From: Echinometra lucunter
Taxonomy: Eukaryota > Echinodermata > Echinoidea > Camarodonta > Echinometridae
Assembly: GCA_029962745.1 (NCBI GenBank)
Contig: CM057159.1
Location: forward strand, 31,015,905-31,079,904
DNA: 64,000 bases
Direction: 5' to 3'
The notes below the pieces were generated by a model. That model was not told the origin of the DNA, did not search any database, and saw only the letters and a list, made by a program, of their open reading frames with translations. Below, in pieces: positions 34,728 to 47,049 of the stretch; within the stretch, counting starts at the first letter, position 1, and every line of letters begins with the position of its first letter. The translations under genes and the position numbers were made by a program.

Positions 34728-35177
34728 GGAATAGGTGGCTGCAGTCACGTAGGTGGCGGCAGCAAAGACAGTCTGCAGGCTGGCGCAGGTTGCGTTGCGC
34801 ACCCCACTCTGTCCATTTTTCTTTTTGCTTCTTCATGTATATTCTTTTTCAGTTTACCGTTCTCTTCTCTCTTTTTCACTTCAGTCTATACTAGTCAAGA
34901 GACCTTATTAAAGGCACTACTACACTACATCTCCTTGTATACTAAAAGCAGGCTATCCTTGTGTTATTCTTGGTATTCTTAGTTGCTCTAAAGGCCACTG
35001 ACATCTTTAGTACATCATTCGGACCTAATCTCATTTGCTTATAAACACGAATAAGACCTATTCAAGTTGCAGCCTTTATTGACAGAGACGAATAGACGGC
35101 GAAGTTCAGTTCATTCATGTTATTTCGGAAATGCCCATAATGAAAGGAAACGCTGTGCTTCTTCGTAGTAGGATTGA

Positions 35178-35181
35178 AGAT

Positions 35182-35245
<64 letters not shown>

Positions 35246-35320
35246 GGAGGGAGAGGGCCCGGGAGAGGGCCCGGGAGAGGGAGAGAGAGAGAAAGAGAGA
35301 GAGGGAGAGAGAGAGAAAGG
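35178..35320 (+). repeat. GA repeat with GGGCCCGG insertions
   Basis: A GA tract of about 140 bases containing two GAGAGGGCCCGG units near 35253-35276, which are self-complementary islands inside a homopurine run. Confidence 0.95.
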
Positions 35321-36060
35321 GATGAAAACGCTGTGTAGTAAAAATACAAACACGTGATGAATTTTACAGAAAAGAGAAATGAACACATATAACTGAAGAT
35401 GGAAGAGATAGTTTAATGATTATAAAAGCCTTCATTTACGATGAGAGTAACCAGTATAGATTCGAATACGATATGATTGAAACATTATAGAAGGGGGTGG
35501 GGGTATTACATAGTGATATCTCGTGGAAAAGATATTGAATCATCTGCGTATATAAATATTATATATATTTCATTTTCGGAATAAAAATGAATGTGAAAGC
35601 GTTGTAGGCTTTGACGCTCTGTATGAAAAATCATCTTTAAGGAAGCATAGTCTGGCAGATTTATACCGGCTTAATTTCTTGACTTTTTAGGGTCTTTTAT
35701 CTTCTTTTAAAAAGATTCAATTTCTCATCAATCACGTTTCTGAATAATTCACCTGTAATCAAATCATGAAGAAAAAAAAAAACCTTTTCACTATGTTTCC
35801 ACTTGGTATACCTACAGTGCCCGGTAATTTTCCCAGCATTTTTCTTCTTCCACCATTAATTCATGTACAAATGTACTACGAAAGGAAGTCCGAGTAACAT
35901 TTCTTGACTGATCAAAGCCCTTTCACTAGGTACGCTAGGGCAACAACAGTGTGTTACTGAAAGCCTACAATAACATTGTGAACTTTATCTATTCAGTGTC
36001 ATGAATGAGTCATGAATCTGGCAGACGAGCTCTGGAGGAAAGAAGCCATTGACTTTTTAA

Positions 36061-36575
36061 AGGAGAATGCAACCATGACATCAATGTGCTTCCAGTGAAT
36101 GAAGAAGAACAAGAAGAATAAACAGTGAAAGTTGGAGGAAAATCGGACAATCTGTTCAAGAGTTAGGAACTTTGAAAGTTCAAGTAAATCCTTAACATGG
36201 GATCCTTGAATTGTTAACTTTGCCAGGATCTGTGATGTCATCGTGGACAACTCTCTATTCATTTTGTACACAGAATTTAACATTTTCTTTATTTTCAAGA
36301 AAAATAAAAAATTCTTTTGATTTATTGTTTGAGTATGACTATATCAATTCTGGCTATATCAATTCTGCAAGCATTTTGGGAAGAATTATTTCGATTCCTG
36401 ACTTCAAATTTCATTTAAATCAATTTTTTTGAAAAATCCCCGTAACAGCTACTGAAACGTTCAAAATTCATAGCTCTTGAGCAGATTGTCCGATTTTGCT
36501 CAAACTTTCACTGTTTACTCTTCTTGATCATCTTTATTCACTAAGAGCACACTGATACCTGGGTCGCATTCTTCT
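36061..36575. mobile_element. TTAA-flanked foldback related to family B
   Basis: A 515-bp element between TTAA at 36057-36060 and 36576-36579, with ends AGGAGAATGCAACC and GGTCGCATTCTTCT. Its arms carry blocks matching family B in the same order: AAAATCGGAC, GATGTCATCGTGG, then CTCTATTCATTTTGTACA. The ends differ from B beyond the AGG/CCT tips, so it is a sister family. Confidence 0.7.
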
Positions 36576-36579
36576 TTAA

Positions 36580-39500
36580 GTAAAATAGATTACTTAAATA
36601 CATAAAACTGTCATTATCTATAATTCTATTTATATACAAAGCAAGAGGGAGGGTATATACAAATCAATTACTTATATATATGTGCGGTCAAGAGGTCATG
36701 CCTTATTTTGATTTTTGTTTCATTGTGATTAATTGGTTCAATAAATGATAGTACACTTTTGAAAAGAAATAGAAGTGAAGGAGGGTGGATACTAGAGAGG
36801 GAGAGAGAAAACAGAGACAGGGGGGGGAGGGAGAGCGGAGGGGAGAATAGAAAGAGAGATAAGAAGGTAGGAAAAAGAGCAAGAGAAAGAGGGAAGAAAG
36901 AGGGATAGAGAAATCAGCCTACAGATTCATACATCATATATATTGTTTTGAAACAAAAGTGTACATTGTACCTCCTCCCCTGCCTTTATAAGAAAAAGAG
37001 ACCTAGACATGTGTCGTGAACTTTCTTCTTCTTTCTTTCTTTCTTTTTTCTTTGTCCCCCCATTTTTTTTGTTTTTGTTTTTGCTTGTCTTTTTACCTGC
37101 TTCTTGTCAGAAGATTTTTCTAGAGATTTATGATTTGTACCCCTGTTCTACAGGACCTTGAATCCACCCCAACTGCAAACTATTTCTTTTATGATTTTTG
37201 TTTGTGTTGTTAATAAAAATTTAAAAAAAACGAGTAAGACATCTTGTGGGCTGGTATGGTACTCACAGTTAATTGCCAAGAATGCACTTTGGAAAAATGA
37301 AAACACAGTAGAAAATAGCGGTAAACACACGATTCATAAAGAGGGCACGGTGAACTTTTGCTAGGTGATATCGGCTAAACCACTCCGGATAAAGATGAGT
37401 AGAGTAACACCCTTTTATGATGTCAAATGGCATAAATGGCACTTGTCGAAATCCCCAAAACTACCCCTAATTGGAATGATAAAGGTTGCTCGCGATATTA
37501 ACCTTTCAACATCACTTTGTTGGAAAATCATTTTCCTCGAGGAGGAAACGGGTCCAATTGTTTCACAGCGTTTAACCCTCTGGTACACATGCAACTTTTA
37601 CTCTTCAATATTATACGCCCGGTCTAATTTTAGCGGGAAATCATGTCGTCTGCGACGTCATACAAAAGTCGAAAATGCGATCTTGCTTTATTACGGGCTG
37701 TTTTGATCAAAGGAAACGCAGATCTCACAAATCACAAGAGCTTTCCACCATGGAGGAGAACATAATTACCCTCATAAATTTGCTTCCAACCATCATCAAA
37801 GAATATTCTATCCTGGACCAGAACACTCTGGATGGGATGGCAAAACTTCCTCAAGATTTTTTCAATGAACAGATGAAATTCAACCATCACCTAGGATAAC
37901 CTCTCTATTTGAGACGAGTGGCGTACTTGTAGGATCGGTTGCCGGAGGCGTATACCCTCATCCCTGTTTGCTTTGAAGATTTAAAATATAGAATAATATC
38001 TGTTTGCGTTGTGTCAACGTCACATTAGCCTGCCAATTAAGGTCGTCCATCTCGTCTGGGGGGGGGGGGGGGCGAGGGGTTAATGTAACCAACTTTTTCA
38101 TACGTCCCTCGAAAATTCAAAATATTGACCAAATTCCAAGTAGTGCCATGGTTTTTATCGCACATTCTGTTGAGTTTTGTACAAACAGTATTTACTTCAA
38201 GGAGAATTCCGTACAAAGAGTAACCTCTTTCTTTTTACATGTTCATATTTATCTGAGCTCGTGTATTTATAACGCTTATAATGTTTCTTTCATGAGGTTC
38301 TCAGTTTACCCCGGAAAGACCCTTCAGTCCCTATAAGATCAAATATTAAGTACTCCCAACCCTACTTTCTCGTATTCCTTGGAGGCAGACCTTGGCATCT
38401 TAAGTTTGGTTTACCATCTGTTTGCATCTTTAGGACTGTCTCGGAATCTTTTAAAGGATTCACCCTGTTCAAGGACAGCTGCAGGTGCTCAGAAAGATTT
38501 TATTTTATGGCAATAATTGCTCCGAGCTGTATTTCGTTAAAGATACACCGTTAGGTTTCGGGTTGTTGCAATAGAATTATAGATTAGGCTTAGGGTTAGA
38601 GTTATGGTTTATGATAGCGTTTGCTTATGGACTAGGGTTCAGTAATCGGTTAGCGTACGAAACTGTAATATCGCTGGAGTACGTCTCGTACAACCTCAAG
38701 AACAGCTATACAGAATGATCCGACGACAATTGCTTCTGGCTACAGATGTAGTATTAGTGTTAGGGTTACAAGTTTGACTTATAACTGCTATAGGTTAAGG
38801 GTAAGGGTTATGGTTAGGGCCTGGTTTGACCGGGTATAGCTGGTATAATTGTAGCCAGAGCTAGGTTCCTTCATGATCTTTACCTGTTTTCCCCCTTGTC
38901 AACTCTCCAGGACTCATCTGTTCATCTGTTCATCCTGGGCAAATTCGGAATAATGTTCTGAAACATAACAGATGTAAGGGAGGGGGGGGGGCACAATCGG
39001 TCTGTGTCCCCTGAAGCCCTTCATTGCGTTAATTTGTCAGCCTTTGTCCCCTTTTAATATGAATATGGTCAGTGAAACAGGGTTATGAATTTTTCTTCTT
39101 ATTTGCGAGTAAAAGGAGCACTTTAAAGTTTAAATGGTACTCGTTCAGATAAAATGGCACTCGAGACACACACTCATCCTGAAACATGAACTAAGACATT
39201 CTTGATTTGTTCTCGTCTGCGCTTCTCATTTAGACGTAGGAAACGTCCTCTGCTTTCTTCAAAATCCTTTGGCATTGAGATTTAAATAGATGTGGGATTC
39301 ACATCATCTTTCAATTACCAGTTGTCCTTCGTACTTCAGTTATGATTTTCTTTATGTTCTGCTTGAAGTGCAACTTCCTCTTTGTTTTCCCCTAACAGAC
39401 ACCGATATTTCAAAATATATTTTGCCTTTTGTCATTGTTAGTCATCCTTCTGATATATCATTTCTAATAAAGATACCATTTTACAACCCGTCATCAAACA

Positions 39501-40264
39501 TTTTTGTTTTTACTTTTTCCAGTCGTCTCCTATGTTTCTATTCATTCTCCTTCCAATTCTTGGGTATGTTTACTGAGGACTAGATTTCCATTCATCTACT
39601 TCAGTTGTTAAAGTGAAATTAAATTCAGGAGTTTTTCTGGATTTTGCATTTTGGATTTTCCTGGTACTTTTTTGTTTGATCTAAAACTTTGTTAATTCTC
39701 TTCCCAACTTCTAACGCATTAATAGATATGTATAGTATTTGACATGTCCTAGTATTCTAACAATATACATGAGGATTAGTTGACTTCATTTTAAAATCAA
39801 AACACAATCCGGTAACACAATTACTCTTTTCAAATCAAGAATACGTCATAGAAGAGCCAAGTTTTGCTATAGAGAAATCGCCCGGTAAAGCCATTACAAG
39901 AAATTCATGGTGATTATTTACAAATACGGTCCAATACTGAAATCAGATAAAATGTGAAACCACAAATGATTATCTTACATCAATAAGTACTGGTCATCTC
40001 ACCAAACATGAATTGAATGAGGAGATCATGTGATGTGAAAACTCGAGTTATATTTCATCATATCGATGTCTCGTGGTTGAATAGTGAATGGTCTTAAAAT
40101 GAATCCAGTCTTTCACGTTGAATTATATGTTTCATGTTTTTGTGGCTTATCTGGTACAGGGTAAAACAGGTTCCCCCCCCCCCATCACTGAAAGTATGGA
40201 AAAAAAATATATCAGCAGCAACAATAACAACAACGACAACAACAGCAGCAACAACAACAATGCA
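36580..40264. other. unannotated non-coding stretch
   Basis: Contains purine runs (36795-36905), a pyrimidine run (37023-37060), a G run (38058-38073) and degenerate TTAGGG-like words at 38570-38825. The open frame at 37675-37899 reads EENIITLINLLPTIIKEYSI and is amino-acid-balanced, but no family or splice signals support it. Confidence 0.4.
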
Positions 40265-40442
40265 TACACTGTTAGAACAGTAATTGTTTAAAAATCATTA
40301 GGTTGTTTAAAAAATGAACACACCAACAGCTGTTTTAAAAAAATCTCCATATTTTTTACATACAATTTTTCTTAAAACATCAGTTGGTAGGTTCATATTT
40401 TAAATAACGTAACGACTTTTAATCAACCGTTCTAACAGTGTA
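40265..40442. mobile_element. 178-bp foldback MITE with TA flanks
   Basis: TACACTGTTAGAAC at the left and GTTCTAACAGTGTA at the right are perfect inverted ends including TA. The arms continue with AT-rich pairing (TTGTTTAAAA, TTTAAATAAC). Tc1/mariner-like by its TA target, tentatively. Confidence 0.65.
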
Positions 40443-40817
40443 TTACTTCATGGAATATTACTACGCAACAAGAGGCTGCCCAGATACAAAACGCCCTGCC
40501 CTCCGGTCTGGCCCCTGCTCATCGATTTGGCCTTTGTCCACGATGTGATGATGATTATTTTTGTGGCCTAATGTGTTCGAAGGAAATGATAAAGTTTTCG
40601 TGGTTGGTAAGAAATGTCTTCATGTCAGTTTCGTTCTACTGCCTTGTTTCATGAAACATTGTTTATCACACATTCTGAGTGTCCTGACCTCATCCTGATT
40701 GTTTTGAAGATTTTACATCGGTAAAACAAGATAGTCACATTAATAATCAATCAATGAAGTTCAGCGGTACTGACTGTGGAAGATACGATAAAAACTACTT
40801 TTGAAAAATCAACTTAA

Positions 40818-41137
40818 AGAGGCTAGGTCGTGGGCTTTCATGGGGAATTTGATACCATGCGTGCTTACCCAGTAACAGGTGTTGTCCATCACTGTGAGTT
40901 TTATGACCAACAGACCTTCTGTAATGCTCTGTATACTTCACCCTTTCCCCATATGGCAAAGTCATTACCTCACTTTCCCTGGCCCGAGAATGCCCGAAGC
41001 AGGCCGAAGAATGTTTGTGGTGGGACAGCTTGTTTTGCTGTGCTCCAGAAATGTAGCTCTATTACAGGTATTTTTCACAAAGTCTGGTGTCAGCAAATTA
41101 TGATCCATTCCCCATGAAAGCCCACGACCTAGCGTCT
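40818..41137 (+). mobile_element. TTAA-flanked MITE, family D, copy 1
   Basis: A 320-bp element between TTAA at 40814-40817 and 41138-41141. Ends are about 30-bp inverted repeats containing GGTCGTGGGCTTTCATGGGG. The interior is less AT-rich than the surroundings and holds a 95-codon open frame from 40830, whose second half is also readable in copy 2. Function unknown. Confidence 0.8.
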
Positions 41138-41566
41138 TTAAGGCAACTTCAACAGCCTTGTCTATCCCTTTAGAAAATGTGCGGACTTTACGATGGCTTA
41201 TTATGTAATCTGAACATGATTTGTATGGGCAGTACAATAGGCTTTCGAAATGGCACTTGAGTTGTTTTTTTGAAATTAGTTTTTATCTTGTTATAATGTT
41301 TCCATTCATGAGATAAATGTAATAACTGAAACTTGACAACCGCTAATTGAAGCGGTTATTCGGGGAAAGAGACTAGAGGGAGGGGGGGGGGGGAGAAACC
41401 ACCTCAATTACATTTACCTCTTGCTTTCTCCTGAATGAGAGTTTGACTTCTCATTTTATGTATGATTCTTTTGAAACTAAGAAAAGGTTATATGTTCTGG
41501 TGCGTTTCTAAAAGATAATAATTCCACGGGGTGACTTGAGAGGGAGAGAGGGAGAGACGGAGAGAC

Positions 41567-41608
<42 letters not shown>

Positions 41609-41677
41609 CAAGAGGGAGATTTCTATCTTTCTTGGAGTTAAAGCATCCCATTTGTAGAAACGTCACTATCAGGTTCA

Positions 41678-41960
41678 CTTAAAAAAAAAAAAAAAACTGG
41701 GTGAAATTTTAACCAGCACGAGGGTAATTATGTCCATCCAACTTTGGGCAATATGTTTACCCAGTATGGGAAGCATATTGTCCAGTTAGGGTAAAAATAA
41801 GAATTTATTACTCCAGAATTATCAATCCATCAAACTAGATAAAAAGAAATGCCCAAAGTTGATTGGACACATAATTACTCTCATGGCACATTTTCCCCAA
41901 TTTTTTATACAGTGTCATTACACTCTCATGGCACATTTTTACCCAATTTTTTATAGGGTG
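41678..41960. mobile_element. foldback element with a duplicated right arm
   Basis: GAGGGTAATTATGTCCATCC and CCAACTTTGGGCA at the left pair with TGCCCAAAGTTGATTGG and CACATAATTACTCTC at the right. Beyond that the right arm carries a roughly 45-base direct duplication (CACTCTCATGGCACATTTT, CCCAATTTTTTATA) near 41877-41958. The left end is masked by an A run at 41681-41696. Confidence 0.6.
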
Positions 41961-42876
41961 TCATCACAAACTGAAGAGCGCCAAGAGCCATATTAGAAAC
42001 TGTTACTGATTTTCACGCAAAATGCGTGAAGGTATCAAAATTCAAACCCACACTATTATCACTATTAAGCCTGGAGGTATTGGAAAAAATTGAAATAGCA
42101 AGTATTATCTTTGAATTCAGCTGGTTTCCTGATTGTGACATACTTTCATTTACAGGGTTATTGCCCGGTTTACGCTGATGACTCTAAAAACAAACGACCT
42201 ATATTTTCATCCATCTCAACTCGTCTCAATGCTTCCTGTTAGACATCATTGGGCTTCTAAAAGATTTGCTTGGCATAGCTTTGTTTACGACACCAACGAC
42301 AGAATAAAATCTATTAGTGTTGAGAAGAGGACAAATAAAAGAGACGATTTACAGAGATAAGAAGCTTAGATCGACCACTCACTGACGGATTACAAAACAA
42401 TTTTCAAATGATATTTTCGTCATATTCTACGCAAGTGCCGACTTCAAGAAATGGATTTTCAAACCAGGCAGCGCCAGTTCTCTGAATGAGACGCACTGAG
42501 CCTATTTCCGCAGCAAATTGTCATCCATTCATGACAACAGTAATTCTGTACTTAAGCTGAAATGTCAAGCAAATTTACATGTTAAATCTTAAAACAAAAG
42601 AAAAAAGACGAAAAGCAAATTAAGATAGGCGATCTTTCATGATGTTATTGGCATCGTCAACCTTTTTTTTCAGTTTTGAAATGAGATTTGGAGTCCATAT
42701 TTTCCCTCAAATTCCTTCTGCATGACCCCCTCCAAAATCTGCCCACTTACAGGAAAGCAAAGAAAGGTTTAATGAGGTTGATTGTGTAGATCAATATTCC
42801 CAAACGTAAATCACTTTCGTTATTGCAAGTTTAAAAATGTTATGATTCCATTGTCCCGAACTTCATCATAACAGAT

Positions 42877-43145
42877 GGTTACAGCTCGTAATTCCGGCCG
42901 AAGGTTCGTTATTCCGAAAGGTTGTTATTCCGAAGTTTCGTTATTCCTACGGTCCGTTATTCCGAAGGTTCAATTCTCCGAAAATGAAATACGGTTCGTT
43001 AATCCGAAAATGAAATAAGGTTCGTTTTCGGAATAACGAACCTTATTTCATATTCGGATTAACGAACCTGCAGGTATACGATATTTACGTGTTCGGAATA
43101 AAGAACTTTTGGAAAAACGAACCTTCGGAATAACGAGCAGCACCC
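42877..43145. mobile_element. 269-bp foldback made of TTCGTTATTCCGAA units, 9-bp target duplication
   Basis: A direct repeat ATAACAGAT flanks it (42868-42876 and 43146-43154). Terminal inverted repeats are GGTTACAGCTCGTAATTCCG and (complement of the right end) GGGTGCTGCTCGTTATTCCG. The interior repeats GGTTCGTTATTCCGAA and its complement about a dozen times with small changes. A 9-bp duplication with GGG-type ends fits Mutator-like elements, which is inference. No protein is encoded. Confidence 0.78.
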
Positions 43146-43154
43146 ATAACAGAT

Positions 43155-43560
43155 AAGGTATAGAGGAAAAACTTGCTATATCTTGCGATGTATCATGAAG
43201 AGTTAGGTAAGATATTGCTGAGGAAAGAAGCACACCATATAACCTCACAGGCATATGACCCCTATAACCACCGATCCATGATGTGAGTTTACTGCTCTGT
43301 GATCAATAAAGAACTCATTTAACCTTGGCTCCATCGCTAGAAAGCTGCAAAACACATCGCACTAAAAACAATTTGCCCTTCCCAAACGCCCAATTATTCC
43401 GCTTCATAATGACCCTTGATAACCTTAATTGGATTGTCAATCAAGAATCTAATGACTTGTTCATTATTGAAATAATTGCCTGTACCAAAAATAGTAGCCA
43501 TAGAAACAATGATAACGGCTGATAAATTGCATTATTAGCTTATTGAGTATTCTCTGATGT
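43155..43560. promoter_or_regulatory. possible regulatory segment rich in homeodomain-type sites
   Basis: Between about 43380 and 43535 ATTA/TAAT cores, TGTCAATCA, AACAATG (Sox-like) and TTGATAAC (GATA-like) sites are dense, and no repeat signature is present. This is a compositional impression in AT-rich DNA, not proof of an enhancer. Confidence 0.22.
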
Positions 43561-43972
43561 TGTCATTAGTATGTTCTAAAGAGTTAATGAAATAAGAGTC
43601 ACACCGCCATCATACTCCCATTCTACATGTTCCATACAATTATTATGCCCACTGGCAGACTGTGAAAAACTTTGTTCGATTTGTCGTCGGTTTGGAGGGT
43701 CATGTTGGCGCAACTGGGTATGTCTTTGGTGATGATGATGATGAGATTCGGTACTACAGCATCCCCAGCTTCCCATCTCCTAATTCCATGCATTATCCTG
43801 TACATCCACCACCATGACCACCCTCCTCTCTTTGTTCCATTTCTACTTCTATTTTCTTCTTCTATTCCTTTATCCCTTTTTTCTCTCTCTCCCATTTCCC
43901 CGATTCTCCCGAGTCTATATCTTGAGCTACCCGCGTCATGATACTAGTTTTGATGCCAAATTGATTAATGGT

Positions 43973-43974
43973 TG

Positions 43975-44005
<31 letters not shown>

Positions 44006-44276
44006 AATAATAATAATAACAATGCTACTGCTACTACTGATTATGAATATTTTTATTGCGCTCATTTTCTCCACCCAAGGTGTTCAAAGCGCTCCAATTT
44101 TACACCGGCTGAGCTGTATAACTACCGGTATCCATTTCACACCCGTGTAGAGAGTGACAAATATACAGTAATGTCTTTCCGAAAGACACCGGTGCCTTGC
44201 CAAGGTTCGAACCAACTACCTTCGCTTCTCAAGTCGAGCTCTCAAACCACTCGACTACAACGCCTCTACGCAATGA
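43973..44276 (-). mobile_element. tRNA-derived SINE with GAT/AAT microsatellite tail
   Basis: On the minus strand a tRNA-like head (GTAGTCGAGTGGTTTGAGAG and B box GGTTCGAACC) is followed by the same body type as the SINE at 19550 (CACCCAAGGTGTTCAAAGCG on the plus strand). The element ends in a run of ATT and ATC repeats at 43973-44020. The tRNA similarity is to a Leu/Ser-like variable-arm tRNA by eye. Confidence 0.68.
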
Positions 44277-46582
44277 ACTTTGGAAGAAAAGTAGGACAAA
44301 AGAATCGTGATGCGACGAACGAATCAATTTTACAAAGCAACCCAGAGAACCTGTCAATAAGATTGTTTTTCGACTGGCCAGTATATCTAGTCACTAGGGA
44401 GTTAACACAGACAGAATAAAGTCACGATGAAGCTTACTGGTGCCAGTGGTGTATATGATCTGGGGTAGATTGTGACAGAGTAGCTAATTTTATGGGCGGT
44501 TTGAGACTGTAATTGAGAAGGATCACGACTCAACTCGCTGGGGAAAGTGGTGATACCTATAAAATTGAAAAAAAAAAAAAAAGAAAATTGCGTCCTCACG
44601 ATGTGCCTAAATCAAACAAAAATGACCACGTCGAGGGTCATCGCCAGTCATTCCTGTCTGTCATATCTGCACTCATTTTATCATTTATCAAAGCAAGAAG
44701 AACATAAAGAGGGTTTTGATATTTTTGTTTTGATATCATTAAGAAGGGCCATGAACCGTTCACAACTGACGTTAACTCAGAGAGTACTTCGTATTTCATA
44801 ATTATTTTTCAACGACGAACAAGACAAGTCAGGTTTTTGGAAGGGTTTAACCTTAACTTTCCGTAATTCTTTGTGCATGGCCTTTGGTTTTACAGGCCAA
44901 TGCACGATTGTGAGACTGTATTAGATTTGTAGTTGCTCCAGAGATGCTTTACTATATTATACGAAGTAGAAAAATCTGCAAAAGGAGCGTTGGAAACTAA
45001 AATAAAGACAAAGCAACTACAAACCATGATAATGACATGCTATAAATGAAAAGAAGACGCAATGATGACGTAAACAAATGCATGAAATATCTTTGTAGCC
45101 GTCTAACAAAAACAGCAGATGGGTTGAGACGGATGACATACATCTGAAATCAAACCAATTACTGTCAAGAAAGGAGGCAAAATATTTTTCTAATTAGCAG
45201 GAGGTCTTGATTTAGAAAACAGGCACTGTTATACGGGCCGCTACGCATGACCACCAGCGTAACATCCTTCTCTAAAAGTGTTTTTTAAGTCGTCTCTTTT
45301 ACAGAAAGGTCAAAGTTTGATAAGGAAATATCAATTTTTAATGAATTTTATCTTCACAGAGAATGCACACAGCGGTAGCCGCCTTCAGGATCGAGACAAG
45401 ATCTAAGATGAGAGATTTCAGCTTCATCTGAAGGTATTCGTGCTTGGGTGACCTTCATACTTGGTTGACCTTCACCATGTTCACATCGGATGAAGATACA
45501 TTTTATGTCACCCTATTAGTTATCAGTATCTCGAGATTAGTTCTAGTATGCCTAGGTAATAGTGATTGTGATGACCAGTAGTATTTATGGTTATCAGACG
45601 AAAACAAAAAACAAAAACAAAAACAATTATTGAAAAAGGTCTAACCAATTTGGCAAAAACTAATGAACGAACTCCAATAAATCATGCTGTAAATAGTTAG
45701 TTTACATTGTAAATCATGAAGAAATTGTACTTATTGTTGTGTCAATAATTTTGATAAAACCCGGATACAAATTCCAGATGATTCAGTTTTTTATAGCCTA
45801 GCTCTATGTGACCTTTTTTCAATTTTGTATGGTGTACGTGTATACATGTATATATATCTTATTCAATAGACAGTAATAGATATGCCTTATGACCAATACT
45901 TGCTTCCCTTTAGCAGGCAATTTGGAACAAGTTGTGTAAGCAACAATGGGGACAGCTTTTGAAATGTCAGCCAAATGTAGAATATGCATCAATTTCTGTC
46001 GATTAGAGAGAGAGAGAGAGGGGGGGGGGGGATTAAGAAAGAGAATTATCACGAAAATGATAAAAAGAATGAATTTTCAAATAGGACAGTTAATTTAAGC
46101 TTTGACTACTGATGATCATGGTTCTAGTCGAGTTCAGTGGAATATTCTCATTGTCCGTTCTTTCAATCATGGGATCTATGATGCGATTCATTGGTAAGCC
46201 CAGATTATCCCCTTCATTATCTGATTATCCAGGACTCAAGCAATCACCTGATTTAATGATATCCTTTTCTTTTTTCATATGCATCCTATTTCAAAAGTGC
46301 TTTAAAACCTTTTATTGTTGTGTAATTGTTGTAAAAGTACAGTAATCTCTGCAACTGACCTTTTCATTATTACGGGTAACTTGGATACACTGATCACGTC
46401 TTCCGAGAAGTGTTGTAGTATACCTGCCTGTCCAGAAATGGTGACAAGCGCGACATTCGCTTCTGCGACAATTACTCCTGTCTTAATTTCTCCGAAGATA
46501 TAGGGTCAGGGGTAGGGTTGTGGTAGGGGATTTGGTTGAGAATGATGTGAGGATAAAGGTTAAGGTTAGTGTTAGATTTGGC
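44277..46582. other. unannotated non-coding stretch
   Basis: An A run at 44568-44583 and a GA/G run at 46003-46031 are the only obvious features. Words such as AGGGTCAGGGGTAGGGTTG near 46502-46520 resemble degraded simple repeats. Confidence 0.4.
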
Positions 46583-46586
46583 TTAA

Positions 46587-46905
46587 AGAGGCTCTGTCGT
46601 GGGTTTTCATGGGGAGTGAATCATAATTTGCTGACACCAGACTTTGCGTAAAGCACTGGTAATACCTGTAGTAGAGCTACATTTCTGGAGCACAGCAAAA
46701 CAACGTGTCCCACCATAAACATTCTTCGGCCTGCTTCGGGCATTCTCGGGCCAGGGAAAGTGAGATAATGACTTTGCCATATGGGGCAAAGGGTGGAATA
46801 TACAGAGCATTACATAAGGTCTGTTGGTCATAAAACTCATAGTGATGGACAACACCTGTTACTGGGTAAGCACCCATGGTGTCAAAAGCCCACGACAGAG
46901 CCTCT
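46587..46905 (-). mobile_element. TTAA-flanked MITE, family D, copy 2 (inverted)
   Basis: A 319-bp copy with its interior reversed relative to copy 1, between TTAA at 46583-46586 and 46906-46909. Interior identity to copy 1 is high by eye. On the minus strand it reads peptides such as HFPWPENARSRPKN that also occur in copy 1. Confidence 0.8.
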
Positions 46906-47049
46906 TTAACGTGCAGATTCTTGGGAGCAAATTGCCGCCGGAGTATGGAACCTTGTAAAGACAACGTGATTTTTTTTTTCTGACGTCACGTGTTTGTTTG
47001 TCTCTCTCTCGGCCCTCTCAGAGGTATATAAATATCACTCTCTCAGATT

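Larger units (their letters stand above)
32911..36056. other. unannotated stretch around microsatellites
   Basis: Apart from the AT, CT and GA repeats at 34.5-35.3 kb this is unique-looking AT-rich DNA. Segment 33220-33360 has homeodomain-type TAATTA and TTAATTGAT sites and a TTATCT GATA site, which is weak evidence for regulation. Confidence 0.35.

Noticed and set aside
37675..37899. 74-codon open frame with helical-looking peptide
   Set aside because: No recognised family and no clear donor or acceptor; kept only as a remark in the region entry.
38570..38825. Interstitial telomere-like TTAGGG sequence
   Set aside because: Words like GTTAGGGTTA occur singly and irregularly, with no tandem run of the hexamer.
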